A stretch of 64,000 nt of DNA from Oleiharenicola lentus. GTDB taxonomy: Bacteria; Verrucomicrobiota; Verrucomicrobiia; Opitutales; Opitutaceae. Positions 44,880 through 53,274 of this stretch are shown piece by piece (within the stretch, counting starts at the first letter, position 1; each line of letters opens with the position of its first letter). The position numbers and the translations under genes were made by a program. The stretch spans positions 1,553,693 to 1,617,692 of the forward strand of contig NZ_SDHX01000001.1 of assembly GCF_004118375.1 (NCBI RefSeq). Reading direction: 5' to 3'. Below the pieces are notes generated by a model, which made no database searches, was not told the origin of the DNA, and saw only the letters and a list, made by a program, of their open reading frames with translations.

Positions 44880-45713
44880 TCAGGCGGCCCGGAGCAGAGC
44901 GGCGGGGGTTGCGTGGCTGAGCGCCCAATCGAGCGCGTAGGCGGCGACTTCCTCCCAGCCGGCCTCGCCGATGATGAAATGGCTGCGGCCGGCGAACTCC
45001 TGGTATTCCGTCACCGCGGACGAGTGGCGGTATTTCCGGAAATTCTTCCGGTTAAGGGACGCGGGCATGATCACGTCGTTCTCGCCGCCGATGAAGAGGA
45101 GCGGAGCGCGGTTGGAGTTGCGGAAGTCGATCGCCGCGAGCGAGCCGGGCGTGAAGTTGGATAGGGCGGCGTCGAAGATGGCCTTGCCGGGCGCCGGGAT
45201 GGCGTAGCGGGCGTAGGCGGCACGGGCCTCGGTCTCGCTCAGGCTGTTGGCGAAGACCCTCCACCAGCGGGCGAAAGGGAACAGGTAAGTGCCCTGCACG
45301 TTGAACGGGTTGGCCAGCGCCGGAGTCAGTGCCTCGTAGGTCGAGAAGGGCAGAAGCTTGATGCCCTTGGCCGAAACCGAGTCGATGGCGACGCCGGCGG
45401 CTCCGAGGCCGCGGTCGATCAGGATCTGGGTGATGAGGCCGCCATAGGAGTGGCCCACGATGATGGGCTTTTCGGGCAGAGCCTCGATGATTTTGGTGTA
45501 GTGGGCGACGACCTGCTCAAGACCGGTGCCGTTGAAGCTGGAGGCGTCGCGCTGCATGTCCTCGACCTCGCCCTTGAGGCCGGGCCAGGCCGGGGCAAGG
45601 ACGCGGTAACCGCGGGCTTCGTAGTAGCCCTGGAATTTCTCCCAGGAGCGGGGCGTCACCCACAGGCCGTGAATGAGGACGATGGTTTTGGAGGAAGGGA
45701 GCGTGGAGTTCAT
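44880..45713 (-). CDS. Alpha/beta hydrolase
   Basis: A 277-residue single-domain alpha/beta hydrolase. Oxyanion-side motif LIHGLWVTPRSW near the N-terminus, nucleophile elbow GHSYGG (Ser near residue 98), acid in GGENDVIMP and His in AGRSHFIIGE. There is no signal peptide. The fold is secure; the substrate may be an ester, epoxide or peroxide (haloperoxidase-like). The ATG at MNSTLPSSK is used, since the upstream frame has no conserved content and runs opposite the LysR gene. It is probably co-transcribed with the downstream nitroreductase and divergently regulated by the LysR protein. Confidence 0.87.
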   Translation of the reverse strand: MNSTLPSSKTIVLIHGLWVTPRSWEKFQGYYEARGYRVLAPAWPGLKGEVEDMQRDASSFNGTGLEQVVAHYTKIIEALPEKPIIVGHSYGGLITQILIDRGLGAAGVAIDSVSAKGIKLLPFSTYEALTPALANPFNVQGTYLFPFARWWRVFANSLSETEARAAYARYAIPAPGKAIFDAALSNFTPGSLAAIDFRNSNRAPLLFIGGENDVIMPASLNRKNFRKYRHSSAVTEYQEFAGRSHFIIGEAGWEEVAAYALDWALSHATPAALLRAA

Positions 45714-45750
45714 GGAGTGAGACGTTGGAAATGGTGGTTGGACGGAAGAA

Positions 45751-45876
45751 TCAGCGGGAAAGGGTGTCGCGGTCGTCGGACTCGACGGGGATGGCCTGGC
45801 GGTTTTCGTCGGCGGGCGTGTCGTCCAAGACCAGGAGAAAGGTGAGGGCGGCGAGGGTGAGGGTGGCGGCGAGCAT
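45751..45876 (-). CDS. Possible 41-residue membrane peptide with acidic tail
   Basis: An open frame begins MLAATLTLAALTFLLVLDDT and ends ESDDRDTLSR. A hydrophobic helix of about 16 residues is followed by a charged, acidic tail. It lies in the LysR to hydrolase gap, on the hydrolase strand, 37 bases before that gene. The layout is like that of the 57-residue peptide at 48.5 kb. No clear ribosome-binding site is visible, so it may be chance. Confidence 0.4.
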   Translation of the reverse strand: MLAATLTLAALTFLLVLDDTPADENRQAIPVESDDRDTLSR

Positions 45877-45998
45877 CGGAGGGTTTCGGTTGAGTGGTTC
45901 GTTGTCGGAGTGACGTGAGAATATCCGAAAGCTGCCGAACTGCCCAATGCCGTGTTTTTGGCCTCGCTCATACTTTTGGTAATACCCAGCGTCGGCGC

Positions 45999-46913
45999 AT
46001 GGAACTGCGTCACCTGCGCTACTTCGCCGCCGTCGCGGCGCACGGGAGCTTCAGCCGGGCGGCCCACAACCTGCACCTGACGCAGCCGGCGCTGAGCCGG
46101 CAGGTGAAGGATCTGGAGGACGAGCTCGGCGTGCCGCTGTTTGTGCGCGGGACGAACGCCGTCACGTTGACCGAGGCGGGGGAGATCTTCTACGAGGAGG
46201 CGCGCGATCTGCTCGCCCGTGCGGATCAGGCCATCCAGCGCGTGCGCGGCGAGGCGAAGAGCGAGGTGTTGCGCGTAGGCTACGGGCCGTCGCTGACGGC
46301 GGGCATCATGCCCAAGGCCCTCGAACGCTTCCAGGCGGCGGTGCCGCGCGTGCGCATCGAACTGGAGGACCTGGCGCCAAAGGAGATCGCCGACAAGGTC
46401 GCGGCCGGCCTGCTCGACCTCGTGATCGCTCCGGCCAGCATCACGACGATGATTCGCGGTTTCCAGTGGTCGGAGATCCGCCGGATGTCGCTGGTGCTCG
46501 TCGTGGGCAAGGATCACCCGCTGGCGAAACTGACCAAGGTGCCGCCGAAGCGGCTCAAAGGCGTGCCGCTGCACGGTCTCGGGCGGGTGAATTTCCCCGA
46601 TTACGTCAGCTGGATGCGGGCGGTGCTCAAGCCGTTTGGCGTCACGCCCGACTTCACGGTGCTGGTCAACGACGGCGTGACGACCATGTTTGCCGGACTC
46701 GAGGCGAGCAATGGTGCGACGATCCTGACCGACGGCGTGGCGGGGGTGCTGCCGCGATCGCTCGAGATGCGGCCGTTTTCGCCCGCATTGCCCGACGTGG
46801 TGATCATGGCCGGGTTGCCGGCCGACCGGCCCAATGCCCACGCGGAGACCTTCACCCGTTTGCTGCGGGAAGAGGCGGAACGGATCAAGGGTCGCGCCAA
46901 GTCCATCGTGTGA
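45999..46913 (+). CDS. LysR-family transcriptional regulator
   Basis: A 304-residue regulator. The N-terminal winged helix MELRHLRYFAAVAAHGSFSR continues with LHLTQPALSRQVKDLEDELG, the standard LysR DNA-binding signature. A linker helix and a substrate-binding effector domain (about 90-295) follow. LysR proteins usually control the divergent gene, here the small peptide plus alpha/beta hydrolase plus nitroreductase. An in-frame extension upstream has no conserved content, so the ATG at MELRHL is taken. The inducer is unknown. The GH5 gene starts 48 bases downstream on the same strand. Confidence 0.92.
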   Translation: MELRHLRYFAAVAAHGSFSRAAHNLHLTQPALSRQVKDLEDELGVPLFVRGTNAVTLTEAGEIFYEEARDLLARADQAIQRVRGEAKSEVLRVGYGPSLTAGIMPKALERFQAAVPRVRIELEDLAPKEIADKVAAGLLDLVIAPASITTMIRGFQWSEIRRMSLVLVVGKDHPLAKLTKVPPKRLKGVPLHGLGRVNFPDYVSWMRAVLKPFGVTPDFTVLVNDGVTTMFAGLEASNGATILTDGVAGVLPRSLEMRPFSPALPDVVIMAGLPADRPNAHAETFTRLLREEAERIKGRAKSIV

Positions 46914-46960
46914 CGGCGCGGACGGTTGCGCCGCTGACGAATCGCGCCACCGTGGCGGAC

Positions 46961-48016
46961 ATGAGGCCCCGACATACCCCTTGGCTAATGGTTTGGCTGC
47001 TCTGCCTTGCACCGCAGGCCGGTGCCCAAACCGCCCCCGCATCCTTCAGTGCCCCGCCCGCCGGGGCCAAGGCGACCGTCACGCTCCCGGTGATCGCGGT
47101 CAAAGGCAACCGCTTCGTCAACCCGCAGGGGGAGACGGTTGTGTTTCGCGGTCTCGCGACGTCAGACCCGGCTGAGTTGGTGAAAAAGGGACAGTGGGGA
47201 CGGCGCTATTTCGAAGAGGCGAAGAAGTGGAACGCCAACGTCGTGCGGATTCCCGTGCATCCGGCGGACTGGCGCCGGGTAGGGGAGGCGGAATACCTGA
47301 AGCTGCTCGACGAGGCCGTGCAGTGGTCCGGCGAACTCGGCCTTTATGTGATCATCGACTGGCATACCATCGGCAACCTGCTCACCGGCGTCTATCATAC
47401 GCCACGCTATCTCACGTCGCGCGACGAGACGTTCCGCTTTTGGTATGCCATTGCCGAGCGCTACAAAAACAACCCGACGGTCGCGATGTATGAGCTCTAC
47501 AACGAGCCCACCAACCGCGACGGCCACATGGGCCCCCTGCCGTGGGCCGATTACCGGCGCTTCATCGAGGACCTCACCTCCATGATCCAGTCCATCAACC
47601 CGCGCGCCATCGTGCTCGTGGCGGGTTTCAACTGGGGCTACGACCTCTCGCAGGTCCGCTACGATCCGGTCCGGGCTGCCAACGTGGCCTACGTGACGCA
47701 TCCCTACCCGCAGAAGCGACGCGAAAACTGGGAGGCCAACTGGCAGCGCGATTGGGGCGACGTGGCCGCCCGGTACCCGATCGTGGCCACGGAATTCGGG
47801 TTCATGCAGGCAGGCGATCGCGGCGCCCATGTGCCCGTGATTGGCGACGAGACCTATGGCGAGGCGATCATCACCTTCTTTGAGAAGCGTGGCATTTCCT
47901 GGACGCCCTGGGTTTTTGATGTCGAGTGGACCCCCAATTTGCTCGAGGACTGGAATTATACGCCCACGCGGCAGGGGCGATTCTTTCGCGCCAAAATGCA
48001 GGAGTTGAACAAGTGA
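46961..48016 (+). CDS. Secreted glycoside hydrolase family 5 (cellulase-like)
   Basis: A 351-residue exported endoglycosidase. Signal peptide (about 1-23, LMVWLLCLAPQAGA), a short linker, then a GH5 TIM barrel beginning VIAVKGNRFVNPQGETVVFR. The acid/base is Glu182 in YELYNEPTN and the nucleophile Glu278 in VATEFGFM; HPYPQKR and WTPWVFDVEW are further active-site strands. GH5 members cut beta-1,4 glucans or mannans; the exact substrate is unknown. A longer upstream frame overlaps the LysR gene and is rejected. No carbohydrate-binding module is attached. It fits a polysaccharide-degrading lifestyle. Confidence 0.9.
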   Translation: MRPRHTPWLMVWLLCLAPQAGAQTAPASFSAPPAGAKATVTLPVIAVKGNRFVNPQGETVVFRGLATSDPAELVKKGQWGRRYFEEAKKWNANVVRIPVHPADWRRVGEAEYLKLLDEAVQWSGELGLYVIIDWHTIGNLLTGVYHTPRYLTSRDETFRFWYAIAERYKNNPTVAMYELYNEPTNRDGHMGPLPWADYRRFIEDLTSMIQSINPRAIVLVAGFNWGYDLSQVRYDPVRAANVAYVTHPYPQKRRENWEANWQRDWGDVAARYPIVATEFGFMQAGDRGAHVPVIGDETYGEAIITFFEKRGISWTPWVFDVEWTPNLLEDWNYTPTRQGRFFRAKMQELNK

Positions 48017-48106
48017 AAGGGAGCTGGGCCGCGGTCGGGGGAAATTTTTCGTTTAGGACGGGAAAGCTGATCCCGGTTGGCCTGATTTAGGCTTCAAGGT
48101 GGTTTC

Positions 48107-48340
48107 ATGGAGCCGACGATCACCCCTGATGTCCCGACGACCTCGAAGCCCATTTGCATCGGTCTGACCTGCTGGCGTTGGCAGAAAACCAAAACCCAGG
48201 CGATCATCAGTCTCGGCCAGAAGCTCGGGGTGAAGGTACAATTAACGGAGCGGATCGAGGGATTGCGGCGACACATTGAAGCCCAGGTGACCGGCCAAAA
48301 CACCGACCGTTTTATCGGCGAGTTTGTGCGGCACTGCTGA
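48107..48340 (+). CDS. Small hypothetical protein
   Basis: A 77-residue frame, MEPTITPDVPTTSKPICIGL onward, with a basic amphipathic C-terminal half (LGVKVQLTERIEGLRRHIEA). An AAGGTGG sequence four bases before the ATG is a good ribosome-binding site. No signal peptide, membrane segment or known domain is visible. It stands between the GH5 gene and a low-G+C stretch. I do not recognise it; it may be a lineage-specific gene or a remnant. Confidence 0.4.
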   Translation: MEPTITPDVPTTSKPICIGLTCWRWQKTKTQAIISLGQKLGVKVQLTERIEGLRRHIEAQVTGQNTDRFIGEFVRHC

Positions 48341-48418
48341 ACCGGATAGGACTTTTGGGGGTGACGAATCTGTTAATCTCTCATGACACAATGAGGGAAA
48401 TTTCTGCCGGCAAGCCGT

Positions 48419-48452
48419 TTGCATCAGCAAAATAATGGTTTATTAATATAAA
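48419..48452 (+). promoter_or_regulatory. A+T-rich promoter candidate before the small membrane protein
   Basis: TTGCAT (48419) could be a -35, with TATTAA or TTAATA 16-18 bases later as the -10. The stretch 48425-48455 is the most A+T-rich in the window. It ends about 30 bases before the peptide start. Confidence 0.4.
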
Positions 48453-48482
48453 CAACAGGCATTTACGTGCTTCGTGGCATTT

Positions 48483-48656
48483 ATGGAACTGCAAATGCAA
48501 CAAGTGGGGCAGTCACCCCACCTCATGCTCACTCTTTGCCTAGTTGCCCTTGGTCTTTCGATGACCGTCTTTGCCTTCACTTTCCGTGATGCCGAGGATG
48601 GTTATCAGGATGAAGGTGGCTTTCACGACGGCTCCAAAGGCGACGTCGAGCTCTGA
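48483..48656 (+). CDS. Small single-pass membrane protein with acidic tail
   Basis: 57 residues: a short polar head (MELQMQQVGQSPH), one hydrophobic helix (LMLTLCLVALGLSMTVFAFT) and an acidic, Gly-rich tail (RDAEDGYQDEGGFHDGSKGD). A GTG nine bases upstream is an alternative start. It lies behind an A+T-rich promoter-like stretch. No family is recognised. The size and layout suit a small membrane-bound modulator, and it resembles the 41-residue peptide at 45.8 kb in design but not in sequence. Confidence 0.5.
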   Translation: MELQMQQVGQSPHLMLTLCLVALGLSMTVFAFTFRDAEDGYQDEGGFHDGSKGDVEL

Positions 48657-48751
48657 GCCGAGTTTGCCGGCGGAAATCCGCTGATGTGTTGGCCTCAGCG
48701 GCTTGGGTTGGGGGGCGTTGACTCGCTATTCGTCGCCGCTATCGAAAGGGC

Positions 48752-50467
48752 ATGGTTTTTCAAAAGCGTTTGGTGGGTGGCATCATCTGGTCAGTGTTGA
48801 GCGCGTTGGTTTTGACGGGTTGTCAAACGCCACCCAAGACAGCCGAAAAGCCACCGCGAACCGCTTCCGAGGATTCGGGAGCGCCACCGGCTCCCGAGCA
48901 GACGGCTTACGACCTTCGTCACGTCGACTTGGCGCTGCAGATTTTCCCGGACAAGAAGGCCATCGCTGGTCATGCCACCATCACCGCCGTGGTGAAGGCT
49001 CCGCTCGACTGGCTGGTGTTGGACCTTGATCCGAGGCTCACGGTGAGTGGGGTGCGGCTGGCGGCAGGAGAGTCGGTGCCGCAGGTTGCGCGTTTTGAGC
49101 GTCGCGGTCCGCGGCTTTGGATCGCGCTCGGCATCACTCAACCGGTGGGCACGACGCTGAAGGCCACGGTCGCGTATGCCGGCGCACCCCGAGCCGCCGT
49201 GCGCGCGCCATGGGACGGTGGCTTCAGCTGGGACCGGACCAAGGACGGCCAGCCGTGGATCGCCACTTCCTGCCAGGGCGAGGGCGCCGATCTTTGGTGG
49301 CCCTGCAAGGACCATCCCTCCGACAAACCCGACTCCTTCACGCTGCGCATCCGGGTGCCCCAGCCGCTGGTCGTGGCCACCAACGGCCGCCTGGTCGAGG
49401 TCCTGCCGCACGACGACGGCACTCGCACCTATCACTGGCACACGGACTATCCGATCAACAACTACGGTGTGGCGCTCAACATCGCGCCCTACGACACCGT
49501 GACCGGCACCTACACCAGCGTCACCGGCGAGCAGGTTCCGATGACCTACTGGGTATTGCCGGAGAACAAGGCCGCCGGGGAAAAGATTTTCCCGGAGTTC
49601 ATGGAGCATTTGAATTTCTACGAGCGTACCCTCGGACCCTATCCCTTTCGCGGCGAAAAATACGGCGTCGCCGAGACCCCGCACCTCGGCATGGAACACC
49701 AGTCCATCATCGCCTACGGCAACAAATACAAGGGCGGTGCCCACGGCTATGACTGGTTGCACCACCACGAGCTTGGCCACGAGTGGTGGGCCAACCTCGT
49801 GTCGGTCGCCGACTGGCGCGACTTTTGGATCCACGAGGGCCTCTGCACCTACATGCAGGCGCTCTACGCCGAGGAGCGCGAAGGTGCGATGGCCTACCAC
49901 CACGCGATGTATGACAACCGCCGCCGCATCAAGAATGAGAATCCCGTCGTGCCGCCCGACACCGCCTCAATGCAACAGATGGACGACAAGCTCGGCAACG
50001 AGGTCTATTTCAAGGGCTCGTGGATCGTCCACATGCTGCGTTATCAGATTGGAGCCGGCCAGACGCGCGAGGTGCTGCGCCGCTTTGCCTATCCGCCGGA
50101 ACTCGGCGACCGGCCGAAGGACGGCCGCGCCGGACGCATCGTCAACTCCGACGATTTCGTCCGGACCGCCAACGCCGTCGCCGGGCGCGATCTCAGCTGG
50201 TTCTTCAATTTCTACCTCTACCAGCCCAAGCTGCCGAAACTCCTTTCCTCCATCGAAGGCGACAAGCTCGTGCTGAAATGGGAGGTGCCCGAAAATTATC
50301 CTTTCCCGATGCCCGTCGAGGTGGAGGTGGACGGACGCCTTGAGCGCATCGAAATGCCCGGCGGTCGGGCCGAGCTTGACGCCGCTCGTTATAGCCGGGC
50401 CAAGCTCGATCCCAATCTCTGGATCCTGAAGGAAACGCGGATGATGTCGGTTCAGCCGCCGCACTGA
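48752..50467 (+). CDS. M1-family metallopeptidase, lipoprotein
   Basis: A 571-residue zinc aminopeptidase-like protein. The lipobox VLTGC (Cys24) marks a lipid-anchored exported form, followed by a Pro-rich spacer. The M1 N-terminal beta domain spans about 50-250. The zinc site is exact: His339-Glu340-Leu-Gly-His343 in HHELGHEWW and Glu362 in HEGLCTYM, eighteen residues after the second His. GMEHQS stands in place of the GAMEN exopeptidase motif, as in several bacterial members. It lacks the long C-terminal helical domain of PepN. Likely role: trimming peptides at the cell envelope. Confidence 0.9.
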   Translation: MVFQKRLVGGIIWSVLSALVLTGCQTPPKTAEKPPRTASEDSGAPPAPEQTAYDLRHVDLALQIFPDKKAIAGHATITAVVKAPLDWLVLDLDPRLTVSGVRLAAGESVPQVARFERRGPRLWIALGITQPVGTTLKATVAYAGAPRAAVRAPWDGGFSWDRTKDGQPWIATSCQGEGADLWWPCKDHPSDKPDSFTLRIRVPQPLVVATNGRLVEVLPHDDGTRTYHWHTDYPINNYGVALNIAPYDTVTGTYTSVTGEQVPMTYWVLPENKAAGEKIFPEFMEHLNFYERTLGPYPFRGEKYGVAETPHLGMEHQSIIAYGNKYKGGAHGYDWLHHHELGHEWWANLVSVADWRDFWIHEGLCTYMQALYAEEREGAMAYHHAMYDNRRRIKNENPVVPPDTASMQQMDDKLGNEVYFKGSWIVHMLRYQIGAGQTREVLRRFAYPPELGDRPKDGRAGRIVNSDDFVRTANAVAGRDLSWFFNFYLYQPKLPKLLSSIEGDKLVLKWEVPENYPFPMPVEVEVDGRLERIEMPGGRAELDAARYSRAKLDPNLWILKETRMMSVQPPH

Positions 50468-50470
50468 GGC

Positions 50471-51901
50471 TCAGACTTTCTGCTCCTTCCACTTGCCGCG
50501 CCGGAACAGCACGGCGCTCCAGACCGTGAGCGCGGTGAACGACACCGGCACGGCGATATAGACGCCCAGCGGGCCGAGTCCGGCCGGTCCCGACAGCAGC
50601 CACGCCAGCGGCACCTGGCCGAGCCAGAGGCAGAAGAAGTTGAGCCGCGTCGGCGTCCAGGTGTCGCCCGAGCCGTTGAAGGTTGCCTCCAGGCACATGC
50701 CCGCCGCGTAGAGCGGGAAGGCCAGGCTGATGATCCAGAGTGCGCGCACGGCTTCAGGGAACACCTCAGGGTCGCTGGTGAACAGCCCGACGATGAGCCG
50801 TGAGCACACGATGAACACCAGCCCGACGGCGCCGAGGAACATGACATTGTAGCGCACGGCGATGCGGATGGATTCCTCGGCGCGCTCCGGGCTTTTGGCA
50901 CCCAAGTTCTGCCCCACGAGCGTCGCGCCGGCGTTGGCCAGGCCCCAGGCCGGCATCAGGGCGAAGATGACCACGCGAATCGCGATGGTGTAGCCGGCCA
51001 GCACGGGACTGCCGAAGACGGCCAGGATCTTGAACAGGCCGACCCAGCTGGTGGTAGCAATGAGCAGCTGGGCAATGCCGTTGCCCGAGGTTTTCAGGAT
51101 CGTGACCAGCGATTCACGGTGCGGCAGGAAGTCGGCCAAATGGATGCGCACGCGTCCGGCCCGCGTCGTGAGGTGCCAGACCTGATAGAGCACGCCGACG
51201 CCGCGCCCGATGTTCGTGGCCACGGCGGCGCCCGCGACGCCCATCTCCGGAAACGGTCCCCAGCCGAAGATGAAGCACGGATCGAGAATGATGTTCAGGG
51301 CGTTGGCCAGCCAGAGCGTGCGCATGGCGATAACCGCGTCACCCGCGCCGCGGAAGACGGCGTTGATCAGGAAAATCAGGAAGACCGTGGCGTTGCCGCC
51401 GAACATGATACGGGCATAGCCGGTGCCGAGACCGACGACTTCAGGGCTGGCGCCCATCAGACGCAGGATGTCGTCGGCGAACCAGCCCATGACGACACCC
51501 ATGCCCGCGGCGATGCTGGCTCCCAGCACGATGATCTGTCCGGCGGCCTGCGCGGCGAGGGTAGGGTTGTTCTCGCCGATGCGCCGGGCGACAATGGCCG
51601 TGGCGGCGAAAGAGATGCCGATGGCCACGGCGTAAATCAGCGACATGACCGACTCGGTCAGTCCGACTACGGCGACGGCCTCGCTGCCAAGGCGCGAAAC
51701 CCAGAACACGTCCACGACGGCGAACAGCGACTCCATGGACATTTCCAACACCATGGGCACGGCGAGGAGCAGCACCGCGCGATTGAGCGGCAGAGTGGTG
51801 AAGTCGCTGTGCGTGCCTTTGATGGCCTGCCAGACGCTCCGCCAAAACGTGGTCGGAGCGCCGGCCTCGGGCGCGGCGGGTGGGGGCGTGGGTTCGGTCA
51901 T
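50471..51901 (-). CDS. MATE-family multidrug/cation antiporter
   Basis: A 476-residue inner-membrane transporter with twelve membrane segments in two repeats. The first starts NRAVLLLAVPMVLEMSMESL and the second near GIAQLLIATTSWVGLFKILA. The SRLGSEAVAVVGLTESV loop and the VFRGAGDAVIAMRT segment are typical of the NorM/DinF-like superfamily. It exports drugs or metabolites against Na+ or H+. The N-terminal 40 residues are Pro/Ala-rich and cytosolic. It is convergent with the M1 peptidase gene, with only three bases between the stops. Confidence 0.92.
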   Translation of the reverse strand: MTEPTPPPAAPEAGAPTTFWRSVWQAIKGTHSDFTTLPLNRAVLLLAVPMVLEMSMESLFAVVDVFWVSRLGSEAVAVVGLTESVMSLIYAVAIGISFAATAIVARRIGENNPTLAAQAAGQIIVLGASIAAGMGVVMGWFADDILRLMGASPEVVGLGTGYARIMFGGNATVFLIFLINAVFRGAGDAVIAMRTLWLANALNIILDPCFIFGWGPFPEMGVAGAAVATNIGRGVGVLYQVWHLTTRAGRVRIHLADFLPHRESLVTILKTSGNGIAQLLIATTSWVGLFKILAVFGSPVLAGYTIAIRVVIFALMPAWGLANAGATLVGQNLGAKSPERAEESIRIAVRYNVMFLGAVGLVFIVCSRLIVGLFTSDPEVFPEAVRALWIISLAFPLYAAGMCLEATFNGSGDTWTPTRLNFFCLWLGQVPLAWLLSGPAGLGPLGVYIAVPVSFTALTVWSAVLFRRGKWKEQKV

Positions 51902-52042
51902 GGAGCGTGGAGAGTCCGATTATAGGGCCGGCGACTGACAGCGTGCTGTCAGCAAGGTTTCACGCCAGCCAACATCTTCCCTACGGATGGGCGGCCGCGG
52001 GGCGGACAACCGGGCAAAAGACGGACGCCTCCAGGCGCGGAC

Positions 52043-52420
52043 TCAGGCGGGCTTCAGCGGCAGCACGGCCTGCACCGCTTCGAGCAGCCTGGCTTCGGAG
52101 AAGGGCTTCAGCAGGGTGCCCGCAACGCCCAATTCGGCGATCCGGCCGGCGACGGTGTGGTCGGCCGGCGAAGTCAGCATGATCACCGGGATGGCGGCCA
52201 ACTCGGGCTTGGACTTGAGCATTTCCAGCATTTCAAGGCCGTTCATGATCGGCATGCTCACATCGAGCAGGATGAGGTCGGGCAGCGCCTTCTCCATCGC
52301 GAAGAGCGCATTGTAGCCGTTGCTGGCTTCGGCCGTCTGGCAGGCGAACGGCCGCAGCGCTTTTTCAGCGAGCAGCCGCACGGCTTTGGCATCATCAACG
52401 GTAAGTATGGTGGGGCGCAC
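52043..52420 (-). CDS. Single-domain response regulator (CheY-like receiver)
   Basis: A 125-residue lone receiver domain: acidic pocket DD (9-10) in LTVDDAKAVR, phospho-acceptor Asp53 in LILLDVSMP, Thr in MLTSPADH and Lys105 in LLKPF. There is no output domain, so it acts by protein contact, as CheY or Spo0F do. No kinase gene is adjacent, so its partner must be encoded elsewhere. The VRLLAEKAL helix following the pocket is typical of chemotaxis-like receivers. Confidence 0.92.
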   Translation of the reverse strand: MRPTILTVDDAKAVRLLAEKALRPFACQTAEASNGYNALFAMEKALPDLILLDVSMPIMNGLEMLEMLKSKPELAAIPVIMLTSPADHTVAGRIAELGVAGTLLKPFSEARLLEAVQAVLPLKPA

Positions 52421-52488
52421 CCGGTCAAGGGATGCGGTTTTGCCCCGTGGTTAAACACAAATCTGGCCGGGCGGGCCGGACGAGCGGG

Positions 52489-52698
52489 TCAGGCCTTGGC
52501 CGGGCTGCCAAGCAGGCGGGCGGGCAGGAACAGCAGGGCCTTGATGAAGGCGAAGAGCGCACCCACGCACAGGCCGGCCAGCCGGAAGGGCAGGGCAAGC
52601 AGCCACAGCAGCGGGGCCAAAACCAATGCAAGCAGCGCCAGCGGCCAGCAGAGCACGAGCAGCACGCACCAGACAAAGAAGACGCCGATGACTTTCAT
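52489..52698 (-). CDS. Small hydrophobic membrane protein
   Basis: 69 residues, almost all hydrophobic: MKVIGVFFVWCVLLVLCWPL, then LALLALVLAPLLWLLALPF, and a third weak segment near the end, suggesting two to three membrane passes. It has a proper basic C-terminus but no known motif. It lies between the receiver gene and the SHOCT protein gene on the same strand. I do not recognise a family; it is probably a real inner-membrane protein because the composition is kept over the whole frame. Confidence 0.6.
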   Translation of the reverse strand: MKVIGVFFVWCVLLVLCWPLALLALVLAPLLWLLALPFRLAGLCVGALFAFIKALLFLPARLLGSPAKA

Positions 52699-52750
52699 GC
52701 CTTAATAACCCGGCCGGCCGGGAAAAGTTGCAGGCCGGCTGCGGCGGATT

Positions 52751-53224
52751 TCAGAAGCGGTTCAGCAGTTTCTGCTTCAACGCATCGAATTCGGCGTCGG
52801 TCAGCAGGCCCTGCTTGCGCAGGGCGTCCAGCTTGGTGAGTTCGGCACCCAACTCGTCCGTGGTCATGGGCTTGGGTGGGACAGGGGCCGCGGTTGGGCC
52901 TGGTGTCAGTTCCGCATCGCCGGGCGCCAGGGCCTTGAAACGGAGGGTGACCTGGGCGAATTCGCCGACGAGATATTGGTTTTTGTCCTCCTGGACCGAG
53001 ACCACCTTCATGGTCTTGCCGTCCTTGGCGCAGAAGTCCGTTGCGGCCTTCAGGGCCTGTTCCTTCAACTTGTCCGTGTTGCGGGTGAACTTATGGGTCG
53101 CCTTGACGGATACTTTGAAGACGCCGTCCTCTGCCGCGGTGACAGGTAACACGTTTGCCGCCCACGCCGCATTTGAGACCAGCAGCACGATCATGACCAA
53201 CAGCCGGGCGGGGCGCATGTTCAT
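52751..53224 (-). CDS. Exported protein with C-terminal SHOCT domain
   Basis: 157 residues. A signal peptide (LLVMIVLLVSNAAWAA) leads into an ~80-residue alpha/beta domain with FKVSVKATHKFTRNTDKLKE and a single Cys in DFCAKDGK. A Pro-rich linker follows, and then the SHOCT helix pair LDALRKQGLLTDAEFDALKQ. SHOCT is a short oligomerisation module. The first domain looks like the small periplasmic repeats of uncharacterised lipoproteins. The start could be the second Met (MRPARLL). It lies upstream of the small membrane protein. Function unknown. Confidence 0.7.
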   Translation of the reverse strand: MNMRPARLLVMIVLLVSNAAWAANVLPVTAAEDGVFKVSVKATHKFTRNTDKLKEQALKAATDFCAKDGKTMKVVSVQEDKNQYLVGEFAQVTLRFKALAPGDAELTPGPTAAPVPPKPMTTDELGAELTKLDALRKQGLLTDAEFDALKQKLLNRF

Positions 53225-53274
53225 GGTCCCATGGTTCCGCTAACCGCCTCTCCGGTCAAGTCCGGCAGGTGCGG

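Noticed and set aside
45877-45998. LysR operator between the LysR gene and the divergent hydrolase
   Set aside because: T-N11-A matches occur, but the motif is too loose to single out one site in this stretch.
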